Shown here: piece after piece, positions 28,185-36,200 of the stretch
How positions within the stretch are numbered: the stretch's first letter is position 1
Layout of the letters: each line of letters opens with the position of its first letter
Assembly: GCF_031599675.1 (NCBI RefSeq)
Contig: NZ_CP134223.1
Location: 1,488,001-1,552,000, forward strand
Direction of reading: 5' to 3'
From: Paenibacillus pedocola
GTDB lineage: Bacteria > Bacillota > Bacilli > Paenibacillales > Paenibacillaceae
DNA length: 64,000 bases
Translations under genes and position numbers: made by a program
The notes under the pieces: generated by a model
Database searches by the model: none
The model's input: only the letters and a program-made list of their open reading frames with translations
Told to the model about the DNA's origin: nothing

Positions 28185-28364
28185 TATGTGAATGACTCTA
28201 CTACATCTGATTAGACTCTTAATCTTTCATTCCAAAGCAGTCCGATTGCAGAGCCCTCCCTTCCAGAAATAACCGGATTGGTTACAGTTCTGTCATAAGG
28301 GACATAATATTAACCGTTTCATCACATTTCGAAACATATATTTTAAGATTTTTAATAAAAAATA

Positions 28365-28393
28365 TTAACAAACCGCCAAGATTCGACGATAAT
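28365..28393 (+). promoter_or_regulatory. Probable promoter of the 150-aa protein gene
   Basis: TTAACA (28365-28370), a 17-bp spacer and GATAAT (28388-28393) lie in a very AT-rich stretch. The remainder of the 28185-28480 gap shows nothing else I can name. Confidence 0.45.
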
Positions 28394-28480
28394 ACTGTTA
28401 AATTAATTAAAATTAGTGCCAATTCGCAGGTTTGCAGAACAGTTACTGAAAGTTCAAATATAAGGAACGGGGTGTATGAG

Positions 28481-28933
28481 ATGATCAGATTAGATACACA
28501 GGACATTGTGAATATCACAATGAAGCAAATTGCCGGTATTTTTAAAATGGAGCCGCTTGAGCTCAGATTTGTTAATGATTTTCGGGGGGAGCAATATCTG
28601 CTAACCAATGATAAGCTGCATCTCAGCAACCAGCAATATTGGGCAAAGGTTATGGATTGTGTGTTTGATAACCATGTCAGACCGGTTTTGATGTGTGAAG
28701 TGCTGTATTTCCTCCGCAATGAATTTATGGAGAGTGACATCAAGCTTAAGTTTTCTTACGATTTCGCTGAGGGTGCGAATGGGTTGGCAACGGCAACAGC
28801 TGAGGTTTGCTTCAATGATTCTCCGGAGCTGCAGCCGGCTGAAATTGCTGAATTGATTGATTTTGCATTGGCCTTGCAGGATAAGAATTGGTTTGAGGAA
28901 CTGACCGCTAAATACAAACAATTAACCGCATAA
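28481..28933 (+). CDS. Hypothetical protein with IDEAL-like C-terminus
   Basis: This 150-residue acidic soluble protein has no signal peptide and is not assigned to a family I can name. Its last ~25 residues (ELIDFALALQDKNWFEELTA) have the pattern of the short IDEAL motif found at the end of YpiB-like Firmicute proteins: I-D-x-A-L, then D, then F-x-x-L. The preceding part is mixed alpha/beta with FNDSPELQPAEI as a linker. It is monocistronic with its own promoter and terminator. The ATG is chosen over an upstream GTG at 28472. Confidence 0.6.
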   Translation: MIRLDTQDIVNITMKQIAGIFKMEPLELRFVNDFRGEQYLLTNDKLHLSNQQYWAKVMDCVFDNHVRPVLMCEVLYFLRNEFMESDIKLKFSYDFAEGANGLATATAEVCFNDSPELQPAEIAELIDFALALQDKNWFEELTAKYKQLTA

Positions 28934-28971
28934 GCTTCATACGCGAGCCATAGAGTACATTTAAATATAAG

Positions 28972-29016
28972 AGCCGCTAGATCAGCCAGTTTTCAGCTGA
29001 GATTAGCGGCTTATTT
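28972..29016. terminator. Bidirectional terminator between the 150-aa protein gene and hemH
   Basis: AGCCGCTA pairs with TAGCGGCT, with inner ATCAGC/GCTGA pairing; the T-rich tail is modest. It sits between convergent genes. Confidence 0.65.
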
Positions 29017-29087
29017 GAAATATAATGAGGGTTATGCGTAATCTCCTGTTTAGAAGAAGGCGGTTTGAAGTTCGCCAGCATGGATGT

Positions 29088-30128
29088 TTAGGGATGAATC
29101 GGGGGGCTTTCTGCTGCCAGCCATCCCTGAGCATTGTCAGTAACCATTTGTGCGAGAAATAGAAGCCACTCTTCACTGTCGTTCAAGCAGGGCGCGGTTA
29201 AGAGGTCCCTGGGTTCTCCTCCGCCGGAGGCGAAATGCTCCCGTCCTTCCACCGCAAGCTCATGCAGTGTTTCCAGACAGTCGGTCACAAGGCCCGGTGA
29301 GAAAATCAACGGCCTGCGGATGCCGCGTGCGGCCAAGCCCTTCAGCACTTCTTCAGTCGATGGCCCCAGCCATTCCTCGCGGCCAAAGCGTGATTGAAAG
29401 CTGACCTGCCAGCGCCCGGGCTCCCAATGCATAGCTTCCGCCAGCAGACGGGCCGTTTCCAGACACTGCTTAGGGTAGGGATCACCCGTTTCGGCATATC
29501 TGCGGGGAATTCCGTGAAAAGACAGTACCACATAATCAGGCACTGCATTCATCCGGCTTAACTGGCGGAGCAGATGGTTCTTCATAGCTGAGATATAACC
29601 AGGTTCATCATAGTAGGAGTCAATAAACCGCAGAGCCGGGACGGACCGCTTGGACACGGATCCTGTTGCGCTGCTTCTTCCGAGAGCGGCGAAGCTCGCG
29701 GCATCATAGACGGAAGCGGTAGTAGTAGAAGAGTATTGCGGGAATAAGGGAACAACGACAATACGCTTTACGCCTGCAGCTTCAAGTACAGACATGGCTT
29801 GTTCCATGCCGGGTTCGCTGTAAGCGAGGCCAAGCTCCACCTGATATTGGCTGCCAAGGCGTTTTTGCAGGCCTTCGCGCTGAGCCAGTGAATGCAGGAG
29901 CAGAGGTGAACCATCCTTGTGCCAGATGCTGTTGTACAGCTTGGCGGACCGGCGAGGCCTTACACGTAAAATAACCCCCCGCAGCAGAGGCTGCCACAGT
30001 AAAGGGGGATAGTCGATAATCCGGCGGTCCGACAAAAACCTGCGCAGATAGTTGCGGACTGCATTGGCGTTTGGCGCTTCGGGTGTTCCGATTTGGGCAA
30101 GAATTACTCCGACAGGGGATGGATTCAT
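29088..30128 (-). CDS. hemH: Ferrochelatase, proteobacterial-type
   Basis: This 346-residue enzyme inserts iron into a porphyrin. The N-terminus GVILAQIGTPEAP, LRRFLSDRRIID, the His motif SFHGIPRRYAETGDPY near residue 190 and FQSRFGREEWLGP are all present, and DCLETLHELAVEGRE contains a conserved Glu. These segments resemble E. coli-type protoporphyrin ferrochelatase more than the shorter coproporphyrin ferrochelatase usual in Firmicutes. No other haem gene is nearby. Start choice is uncertain: ATG 30128 fits family length, ATG 30161 is the alternative, and neither has a strong ribosome site. Confidence 0.88.
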   Translation of the reverse strand: MNPSPVGVILAQIGTPEAPNANAVRNYLRRFLSDRRIIDYPPLLWQPLLRGVILRVRPRRSAKLYNSIWHKDGSPLLLHSLAQREGLQKRLGSQYQVELGLAYSEPGMEQAMSVLEAAGVKRIVVVPLFPQYSSTTTASVYDAASFAALGRSSATGSVSKRSVPALRFIDSYYDEPGYISAMKNHLLRQLSRMNAVPDYVVLSFHGIPRRYAETGDPYPKQCLETARLLAEAMHWEPGRWQVSFQSRFGREEWLGPSTEEVLKGLAARGIRRPLIFSPGLVTDCLETLHELAVEGREHFASGGGEPRDLLTAPCLNDSEEWLLFLAQMVTDNAQGWLAAESPPIHP

Positions 30129-30389
30129 TTTGCGGACACTCACTTTCAGGGAACTTGACATCGTTTTAAAATATCACAACCCTAATTGGAAGCACAATAC
30201 ATAAAATCATAGGTTTCTCATAAGACGGAGCAAATGGGAGAATTTGAAAGTTTAATCAAATATATTTTTTGTGTTAATCGCAAATAGTGATTTTTCTTAT
30301 AGGGTGTGTGATTTTATATACAGAGAAATGAAGCATATATTTGATACCATCAAGCCAGAAATTACCTCTGAGAGGTTAATAGTTTTTAT

Positions 30390-30403
30390 GTGAATTAATT
30401 CAC
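30390..30403 (+). promoter_or_regulatory. Rex-like operator 1
   Basis: GTGAATTAATTCAC is a perfect 14-bp palindrome. With its flanking T it matches the inner part of the Rex box TTGTGAA-N4-TTCACAA. It is centred 22 bp upstream of a second copy. Rex is the NADH/NAD+-sensing repressor of Gram-positive bacteria. Confidence 0.55.
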
Positions 30404-30411
30404 CCTTTTAT

Positions 30412-30425
30412 GTGAATTGTTTCAC
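30412..30425 (+). promoter_or_regulatory. Rex-like operator 2, overlapping the -35
   Basis: GTGAATTGTTTCAC has the same GTGAA-N4-TTCAC arms, two helical turns downstream of operator 1. It contains the -35 hexamer TTGTTT, which suits repression. Confidence 0.55.
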
Positions 30426-30446
30426 CTTATGCAGTATTAGTAAATA
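30417..30446 (+). promoter_or_regulatory. Probable promoter of the FMN-binding protein gene
   Basis: TTGTTT (30417-30422), an 18-bp spacer and TAAATA (30441-30446). Operator 2 covers the -35. Further upstream, ACCTCT-g-AGAGGT at 30364 is another perfect palindrome. Confidence 0.45.
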
Positions 30447-30512
30447 AGTGAACGCATCTTCTGAAGCACACAACTGGGTCATGCAGGAACGGGAAAGGGG
30501 GGATGATTTCTT

Positions 30513-30605
30513 ATGAAGAGACATGTTGTTCTTCGTAAGAAAGGACGGGAGAGGACCAGCAGGGGGATTTTTTCGAAGAGCTATATACTACTGGGGATTT
30601 GGTAA
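30513..30605 (+). CDS. Small ORF in the FMN-binding protein leader (30 aa)
   Basis: ATG 30513 follows AAGGGGGGATGATTTCTT. The 30-residue, Arg/Lys-rich peptide (MKRHVVLRKKGRERTS at its start) ends at TAA 30603-30605, which overlaps the AAAGGAG of the next gene. It may couple translation or be fortuitous; I recognise no family. Confidence 0.3.
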   Translation: MKRHVVLRKKGRERTSRGIFSKSYILLGIW

Positions 30606-30618
30606 AGGAGAATATGCA

Positions 30619-32904
30619 TTGAAAAAACTAATTACTTTGACAATCAGCGCAGCTTTACTGCTTGCGCCATTCGCTTACACGATTAACGCACCCGCTCTGA
30701 AATTGACGGTGGACGCAGTTTCGGCAGCTTCTGAAGAAGCGCCGGCAGCGACTGCAAAGCCAGCTGCTAAGCCAACCGCTAAGCCTACACCAAAGGCAAC
30801 AGCAAAACCAACTGCAAAGCCTACACCAAAGGCAACAGCAAAACCAACTGCGAAACCAACGCCAAAAGCGACAGCTAAGCCAGCTGCTAAACCAGCTGCA
30901 ACAGCAAAAGCAACAGCTAAACCGGCAGCAACAGCAAAACCGGCAGCAACAGCAAAAGCAACAGCAAAACCGGCAGCAACAGCTAAACCGGTTGCAACGG
31001 CTAAACCTGTAACGGTTAAACAGAACGTGTATCAAGACGGCGTATATGTTGCATACGGCAATGCTTACTCCAAGGGTACTGAAGGCGTAAAAGTTACGAT
31101 CAAAGACGGAAAGATCGCTGATATCGTACTGATGAGAACCAACCCGAAAATCATCGACAACACGGTCAGCAACAACTATAGCGGCGTGTGGGTAGCTTAC
31201 GGTCTGATGAAAGAAAGACTGCTTGGCAAAACCAGAGACGGCGCAGCAGCAGTAGATGCTGTATCTGGCGCAACCCGTACCAGCACTGGCTGGAAGCTGT
31301 CTGTGGACAGAGCATTTGAAAGAGCATTGAAAGTTAAACCGGCAGATGCTACTTACTTCGCAGGTGACCACATGGGTGTTGACCCTGAAGGTAAATACGC
31401 TGTATTCGCAAGCTATGATGCTAACAGCCTTACAGCAGTGAAGCTGTATCCGCTGACCAGCACTGGCAGCTTCGTTGACGAAAAAGCATACACAGCTGAA
31501 CAAACTGCGGCAATTGCAGCAATTACACCTGTACTGCTCGCTAAAGGATCTTCCGCACAGCCGGTTGCCGGCTATGAAGCTGAATCCAAAGCAGCAATCA
31601 ACGCTTTCTGGGATGCAGAGCAAAATGCCAAGATCAACAACACCTCTGCTTATGTTGACGGTTTCTATTCTTCTTACGGTACTGCAAGAAGCGTAGGCGT
31701 TGAAAGAGCCGATGTTGTTATCCGTAACGGCAAACTGGTAGACGTGAAACTGTACAGACTTGGAACCAACCTGATTGACAGAGGAACAACAGCTTATGCC
31801 GAAGTAGTAAAAGCTAACGCTCCAATGACTGCAAAATTGCTTGCTAACGGTTCTTATATTGCTAATTATGATGAAAAGGTAGACGGTATTTCCGGCGCTA
31901 CTGAAAGCAGCCACGGCTGGAACCAGGCTGTACAAAGAGCATTTGAGAAAGCCCTGAAGGTTCCTACAGCAGGCCAATACTTCGACGGCAAATTCGCAGG
32001 TGTGGATAATCAATCCAAAATCCTGCTGCTGGTTGATGTTGCAGCTGACCAAGTAACCGGAATTAAACTCAGCCTGTTCGGAACAGACGGCAAGCTTATT
32101 GCCGATGACAAACTGACTGCTGACCAAAAAACACTGGTTGAACAGCTGACAGCAGGTCTGCTTGATAAAGGCGTGCAATTGGCTGATGTTGCTGGCCAAG
32201 AAGCTTTGTCCGCAGCAGCAAGAGCAGCGCTGACTGATGCATTGACTAATGCTTCCAAGGTACAAGGCACATACAAAGACGGTACTTTCACCTCTTACGG
32301 TAATGCTTATGATAAAGGCACCAACAAAGCTGATGTTACCCTGCGTAACGGCAAGATCGTAAATGTTGTTCTTACCCGCGTAGGTATGAACCTTGTAGAC
32401 CTGGGCAAAGCAGCTTATGCTGAAGTGCAAAAGGCTATTCCTCAGCTCACAGCAAGCTTCCTGGCAGCTGGCACCAAAGAAGGCGTACAACAGGTTGATG
32501 CGGTGTCCGGCGCAACATCAAGCAGTAACGGATTCAAAACTGCAGTAGACAGAGCTTACGAAAAAGCAGAACTTGTAAAAGTTGATAAAGCAGCTTACTT
32601 CGACGGTATCTTCATCGGTACTAGCACTGATAAATCCGTAAATGTAATGGTTACTGTGAAGAACAATGTTCCTGTAGCAATGACTGTATACTATTTGGAT
32701 AAAGCTGGAAAAGTTAAAATTCCAGAAATGCTGACAGCAGCTGAGATTTCCGTGAAGTTTGAAATCGAGTCCACTTCGAACGGCAAATCATTGCATAAAT
32801 ATGGATACAAAGCAGCAGCATTCGGTGCAAACGATGCTGAAAAGGCAGTCTCTGCAAAAGTCGTTGAAGCGATCACTTCCGCTCTGGCAACAGCAAGTAA
32901 ATAA
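30619..32904 (+). CDS. Secreted multi-FMN-binding-domain protein (predicted covalently flavinylated)
   Basis: This 761-residue protein starts at TTG 30619 behind AAAGGAG. A signal peptide covers roughly residues 1-30, with no lipobox and no LPXTG. A ~90-residue Ala/Lys/Pro/Thr linker built from AKPTPKAT-like repeats follows. Three FMN_bind modules start near residues 137, 345 and 552 (YxDGxY, then KI or KLVDV-type strands). They end in the flavinylation motif D-x-x-S-G-A-T at 213-219, 422-428 and 627-633. Each is followed by a related degenerate module that lacks the SGAT motif. ApbE-type transferases attach FMN to the final Thr of such motifs. By analogy with Listeria PplA a role in extracytoplasmic electron transfer is likely. 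Rex-like operators precede it. Confidence 0.85.
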   Translation: MKKLITLTISAALLLAPFAYTINAPALKLTVDAVSAASEEAPAATAKPAAKPTAKPTPKATAKPTAKPTPKATAKPTAKPTPKATAKPAAKPAATAKATAKPAATAKPAATAKATAKPAATAKPVATAKPVTVKQNVYQDGVYVAYGNAYSKGTEGVKVTIKDGKIADIVLMRTNPKIIDNTVSNNYSGVWVAYGLMKERLLGKTRDGAAAVDAVSGATRTSTGWKLSVDRAFERALKVKPADATYFAGDHMGVDPEGKYAVFASYDANSLTAVKLYPLTSTGSFVDEKAYTAEQTAAIAAITPVLLAKGSSAQPVAGYEAESKAAINAFWDAEQNAKINNTSAYVDGFYSSYGTARSVGVERADVVIRNGKLVDVKLYRLGTNLIDRGTTAYAEVVKANAPMTAKLLANGSYIANYDEKVDGISGATESSHGWNQAVQRAFEKALKVPTAGQYFDGKFAGVDNQSKILLLVDVAADQVTGIKLSLFGTDGKLIADDKLTADQKTLVEQLTAGLLDKGVQLADVAGQEALSAAARAALTDALTNASKVQGTYKDGTFTSYGNAYDKGTNKADVTLRNGKIVNVVLTRVGMNLVDLGKAAYAEVQKAIPQLTASFLAAGTKEGVQQVDAVSGATSSSNGFKTAVDRAYEKAELVKVDKAAYFDGIFIGTSTDKSVNVMVTVKNNVPVAMTVYYLDKAGKVKIPEMLTAAEISVKFEIESTSNGKSLHKYGYKAAAFGANDAEKAVSAKVVEAITSALATASK
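30754..31018 (+). repeat. Low-complexity AKP/AKPT coding repeats
   Basis: Tandem gcnaaaccn-type codon blocks encode about 90 residues of Ala-Lys-Pro-Thr repeats. They form an extended, positively charged linker, possibly to cross or bind the cell wall. Confidence 0.85.
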
Positions 32905-32922
32905 GTTGATTTACAACAAATG

Positions 32923-32970
32923 AAGGGGTTGTCCTTAGCCATGCAAGTGGCGGGGGACGACCCCTTTTTT
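32923..32970 (+). terminator. Terminator of the FMN-binding protein gene
   Basis: AGGGGTTGTCC pairs with GGGACGACCCCT with an inner GCCA/TGGC stem, followed by T6. Confidence 0.85.
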
Positions 32971-33174
32971 GAATACATAGAAACGGTCACCACCCCTTTA
33001 AGGACGGTGAAGTCGTATTTCCTTAGTATTATCGTGTATAATAGTAGATTCATAAAGAACAGCGACATAATTAGCAATGACAATCGTATAGTATTTAAAG
33101 GGATTTCGGAGATGAATGTCTAAAGTTTACTATATACAACAGGTGAAAGCCTGTAAGTAACAGGAGGCTCCAAC

Positions 33175-34131
33175 ATGACACTTATTAAACAGCTATCGCC
33201 ACAGGATGAATTCGTCGGCTTCTATCTGCTCAGAGAGCTGACGCTGAAACAAACAAACGGTACTCCTCCAAAGGATTATTTTGATATTGTACTCGGTGAT
33301 TCCAGCGGCCAGTTATCGGCCAAGTATTGGGATGTCAGCACGACTGATAAAGAAACTTTTTTTCCGATGGCACTGGTAAAAGTTCGCGGCATTGCCCATA
33401 CCTACCGTGAAAAGCTGCAGATCAAGGTCACCAAGATACGGCTGGCTAATGAGTCCGATGGCGTGTCACTGACCGATTTCATCCGTTCGGCGCCCATCCG
33501 TCCGGTGGATCTGATCCATACGATCAAAGGGGCTATGGCCAGTATCGCGGATCAGGAAATTTCAACGCTTGTCGCGTTTTGTGTAGGTAAGGTGGAAGAG
33601 AAGCTGATGCACTATCCGGCGGCTAAAACCCACCACCATGCGTATTTCGCCGGGCTTGCTTATCATATGGTACGGATGCTGGAAATCGGAGATTTCCTGT
33701 GCAAACAGCGTCCGTTCCTGAATCCCGATTTGATGAAAGCGGGGATTATCTTACATGATATCGCCAAACCGGAGGAAATGATCTCCCAGTTTGGAATTGT
33801 CTCGGATTACAGTGTTCAGGGTAAGCTAATCGGGCATATTTCGATGGCCTCGAACTGGATTACAGAGGCGGCGATCCGCTCTAATATTGATTTGGAATCC
33901 GAAAAAGTTCTGGCGCTGCAGCATCTGGTGTTGTCGCATCATAATTTGGGGGAATGGGGCAGCCCTGTTCAGCCGCAGACGGCGGAGGCGGTAGCCCTGC
34001 ATCACATTGATGCTATGGATGCCAAGCTGCAGATGGTGGAGGATGCGCTGGATACAACGCCTGAAACCGAAGAATGGACACCTTTTATCCGGGGACTGGA
34101 AAATAAGGCGGTTTACCGCTTGAAGCTGTAA
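33175..34131 (+). CDS. yhaM: 3'-5' exoribonuclease YhaM
   Basis: This 318-residue protein has an N-terminal OB-fold (residues ~10-95, YFDIVLGDSSGQLSAKYWD) and a C-terminal HD domain (HHHAYFAGLAYHMVRML, then ILHDIAKPEE and LSHHNLGEWGSP). That is the YhaM/CBF1 architecture. YhaM trims RNA and ssDNA 3' ends in Firmicutes. The ribosome site is AGGAGG. TATAAT at 33037 in the preceding gap may be its -10 element. It is monocistronic, with a strong terminator behind it. Confidence 0.92.
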   Translation: MTLIKQLSPQDEFVGFYLLRELTLKQTNGTPPKDYFDIVLGDSSGQLSAKYWDVSTTDKETFFPMALVKVRGIAHTYREKLQIKVTKIRLANESDGVSLTDFIRSAPIRPVDLIHTIKGAMASIADQEISTLVAFCVGKVEEKLMHYPAAKTHHHAYFAGLAYHMVRMLEIGDFLCKQRPFLNPDLMKAGIILHDIAKPEEMISQFGIVSDYSVQGKLIGHISMASNWITEAAIRSNIDLESEKVLALQHLVLSHHNLGEWGSPVQPQTAEAVALHHIDAMDAKLQMVEDALDTTPETEEWTPFIRGLENKAVYRLKL

Positions 34132-34198
34132 AGGCCAATTTCAATTGTTCCGTGAAGGTGAGTACTGGTGTGAGTAAGTTGTTTGCTATAAAAAATGC

Positions 34199-34241
34199 AA
34201 GAGCAGGTTCTTCCCCATCGGGGAGGAAGACCTGCTCTTTG
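34199..34241 (+). terminator. Terminator of yhaM
   Basis: AAGAGCAGGTCTTCC-type arms (AGAGCAGGTTCTTCC with GGAAGACCTGCTCT) form a long stem closed by CCCATCGGGG and followed by TTTG. Confidence 0.85.
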
Positions 34242-34272
34242 TTGTGTTACATAATCGGCTGGACTTTGCCGG

Positions 34273-34425
34273 AATGTCCGCTTTGTTGATGGAACCGTCG
34301 AATGATTTCGCCATATGAGACGGACCGGTTCAATCAACGGTAAAACTACCGTTGATTTCGCTCATATGAGGCGAACCGGTTGAATCAACGGTAAAACTAC
34401 CGTTGATTTACCTCATGTGCCGCGC
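34273..34425. repeat. Three-unit 51-bp tandem repeat (non-coding)
   Basis: Two near-identical 51-bp units start at 34324 and 34375 with ACCGGTT, preceded by one degenerate unit. Each good unit carries a perfect 11-bp stem AATCAACGGTA-aaac-TACCGTTGATT and a CATATGAG element. There is no gene in 34242-34484 otherwise. A CRISPR is ruled out because the units are contiguous with no variable spacers. Confidence 0.8.
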
Positions 34426-34484
34426 TCCATCTGCAGATGTTTACACACTTGGACATTCAGCCCCGCTAACACAGCTGGCTTCTC

Positions 34485-35147
34485 TTAGAAATGAGGCTTA
34501 ACAGACGGAGCCGCCTGCAGTGAAGAAAGCGCCTTGGCAGGCTGCTTTTTTCGGGGGGCTTTTTTAGGCGGTGATTTAAAAGGAGTGTATCCGCCTGTGA
34601 ACATCTTACCGGCTGTATAACCCTGATTGTCTGCCAGCAGGAGCGGTTCAAACTTCTGGTCCTGCTCCATCAGCTTGAGCAAAATGAGTGCTGCTGCCCG
34701 TGCATCGTCGAGCGCATCATGATGCTTCAGGCTGATGCCGAAATGCTGTGATACTACGTTCAATTTATGGGACGGCAGCTCCTGGAGCATTTTTTTGCCG
34801 AGCAGATAAGTGCACAAATATTGAAAATCAGGGTAGCGGTTCCCCGAGGCATCCAGACAATAACGCAGTACGCTCATATCAAAGGCCGCATTATGGGCCA
34901 CCACGATCTCGCCCTGCAGCAGCGGTTCCACACTGCTCCACAGCTCCTCAAACGTAGGCTGTCCCTGGACCATTGAGGGAGTAATGCCGTGAATAGCGAT
35001 GTTCATTCCGTCAAACCGCTGGCGCGGATCAATCAGCCATACATGCTCGGCGGTGATAACGCCCTCTCTTACCTGGACAAGCCCCAGAGAACAGGCGCTT
35101 GAGCGGCTGGAGTTCGCGGTCTCAAAGTCAATTGCAGTAAAATTCAT
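34485..35147 (-). CDS. DnaQ-like 3'-5' exonuclease
   Basis: This 220-residue protein has a DEDDh exonuclease domain in the first ~165 residues: Exo I TAIDFETANSS, Exo II VVAHNAAFDMSVL near residue 82 and Exo III HDALDDARAAA near 142. A basic Pro/Lys-rich tail follows (PPKKAPRKKQPAKA). It resembles stand-alone epsilon-like exonucleases used in proofreading or repair. The ATG at 35147 has AAGGGGC upstream. Confidence 0.88.
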   Translation of the reverse strand: MNFTAIDFETANSSRSSACSLGLVQVREGVITAEHVWLIDPRQRFDGMNIAIHGITPSMVQGQPTFEELWSSVEPLLQGEIVVAHNAAFDMSVLRYCLDASGNRYPDFQYLCTYLLGKKMLQELPSHKLNVVSQHFGISLKHHDALDDARAAALILLKLMEQDQKFEPLLLADNQGYTAGKMFTGGYTPFKSPPKKAPRKKQPAKALSSLQAAPSVKPHF

Positions 35148-35328
35148 TGGTAAAGCCCCTTATCTATCATATGTACTATTAATTTTAGAGTAGTGAGAGG
35201 GGAAATACAATCTACTGAATTTACAATAAAGTGATCGTATGATATGAAGGTGAGCTCCTAAACTATAGGATGAAGGAAACGGGAATAAGGAGTAGAAGTA
35301 CTGGAGGGGACAGAAATTATACGTAGAA

Positions 35329-35358
35329 AGGCTGGCCCGGAGGGGCTAGCCTATTTTT
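35329..35358. terminator. Hairpin at the GNAT gene 3' end
   Basis: AGGCTGGCC pairs with GGCTAGCCT across CGGAGG, overlapping the GNAT stop codon. The T-tract is better on the plus strand (ATTTTT) than on the minus strand (TTTC). Confidence 0.5.
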
Positions 35359-35903
35359 GTGGTCAATGGCTGCTCAGCGCCTTGTGCGGGAGAGGGGGAC
35401 AGTTCCAGCTGATAGCCCTTCACCAGGGTTTCGCCGTTCTTAATATCAGTCTCATAGGCCCGCTTGAAGCCTAGACGCTCGTAGAGCTTGATGGCTGAGG
35501 CCATCATATCTGAGGTGTGGAGGTTCAGGGTAGAGGCACCCCATTCGAGGGATCTTCGTGCGGCATCCTGAATCAGGAGTGTAGCAATTCCGCGGCCGCG
35601 GGCAGCAGGGGATACGGCGAGCAGGCGCAGAACAGGAGAGTGGATGCCAAGCTCAGGCTTGCCATAGGCAGTTTCCGAGGAAGTGAACAACAGTGCGCTG
35701 CCCACAATTTGCTTACCGGCTTCTGCAATGATACGGGCAGCAGGGGCATTTCCGTGTACGGAATCGAGAATGGAATCCCGGTATTCAAGCCAGTAGGCCT
35801 CAGGCAGGAAGGCTGAATATTGGCTGTAAGCGTCAAGCAGCACTCCGGCGATGGCTTCGCGATCGCTATCCACAGCTTCACGGATAATAATCTCTTTTGA
35901 CAT
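35346..35903 (-). CDS. GNAT-family N-acetyltransferase
   Basis: This 185-residue GNAT protein has the acetyl-CoA loop VSPAARGRGIATLLIQDAAR near residue 98 and the C-terminal KLYERLGFKRAYETD. The substrate is unknown. It is transcribed away from the LysR gene; their shared 297-bp gap contains a long inverted repeat. Confidence 0.85.
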   Translation of the reverse strand: MSKEIIIREAVDSDREAIAGVLLDAYSQYSAFLPEAYWLEYRDSILDSVHGNAPAARIIAEAGKQIVGSALLFTSSETAYGKPELGIHSPVLRLLAVSPAARGRGIATLLIQDAARRSLEWGASTLNLHTSDMMASAIKLYERLGFKRAYETDIKNGETLVKGYQLELSPSPAQGAEQPLTTKIG

Positions 35904-35967
35904 GTTCTCGTTATGCCCCCTTTAATCAAATTGGTAAGCTCATCTCAATGCTGTAATTATAATCGAC

Positions 35968-35992
35968 AATTCCTATTGATATAAGAGGAATT
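35968..35992 (+). promoter_or_regulatory. Inverted repeat in the GNAT/LysR divergent gap (CymR-like)
   Basis: AATTCC-N13-GGAATT is a perfect 6-13-6 inverted repeat. The half-sites resemble what I recall of the CymR (cysteine-metabolism repressor) box in Bacillus and Staphylococcus. B. subtilis ytlI, the likely counterpart of the next gene, is CymR-controlled. Confidence 0.4.
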
Positions 35993-36200
35993 TAAACATT
36001 CTGATAATTGGATAGAAAACTTCTATCTGTTTTTGTGATTATTTTTATGGAAAACGGGCCGAAAAGCATTGCAGATGTGTTGACAAAAAAATAGGTCGTG
36101 ACTAAGATATATACAAAATCTATAAGGTAATCCTCGCCATAATTCATTGTTAATTCATCGGAATAGTAAATTATTATATAACGATAAAGGAGGCCTTGGA

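Noticed and set aside
30655..32490. 611-codon open frame antisense to the FMN-binding protein gene
   Set aside because: It is a by-product of the Ala-rich codon bias of the real gene; the translation is Cys/Ser/Phe-rich low complexity with no domain or ribosome site.
34273..34425. CRISPR array
   Set aside because: Units are contiguous without variable spacers and no cas gene is present.
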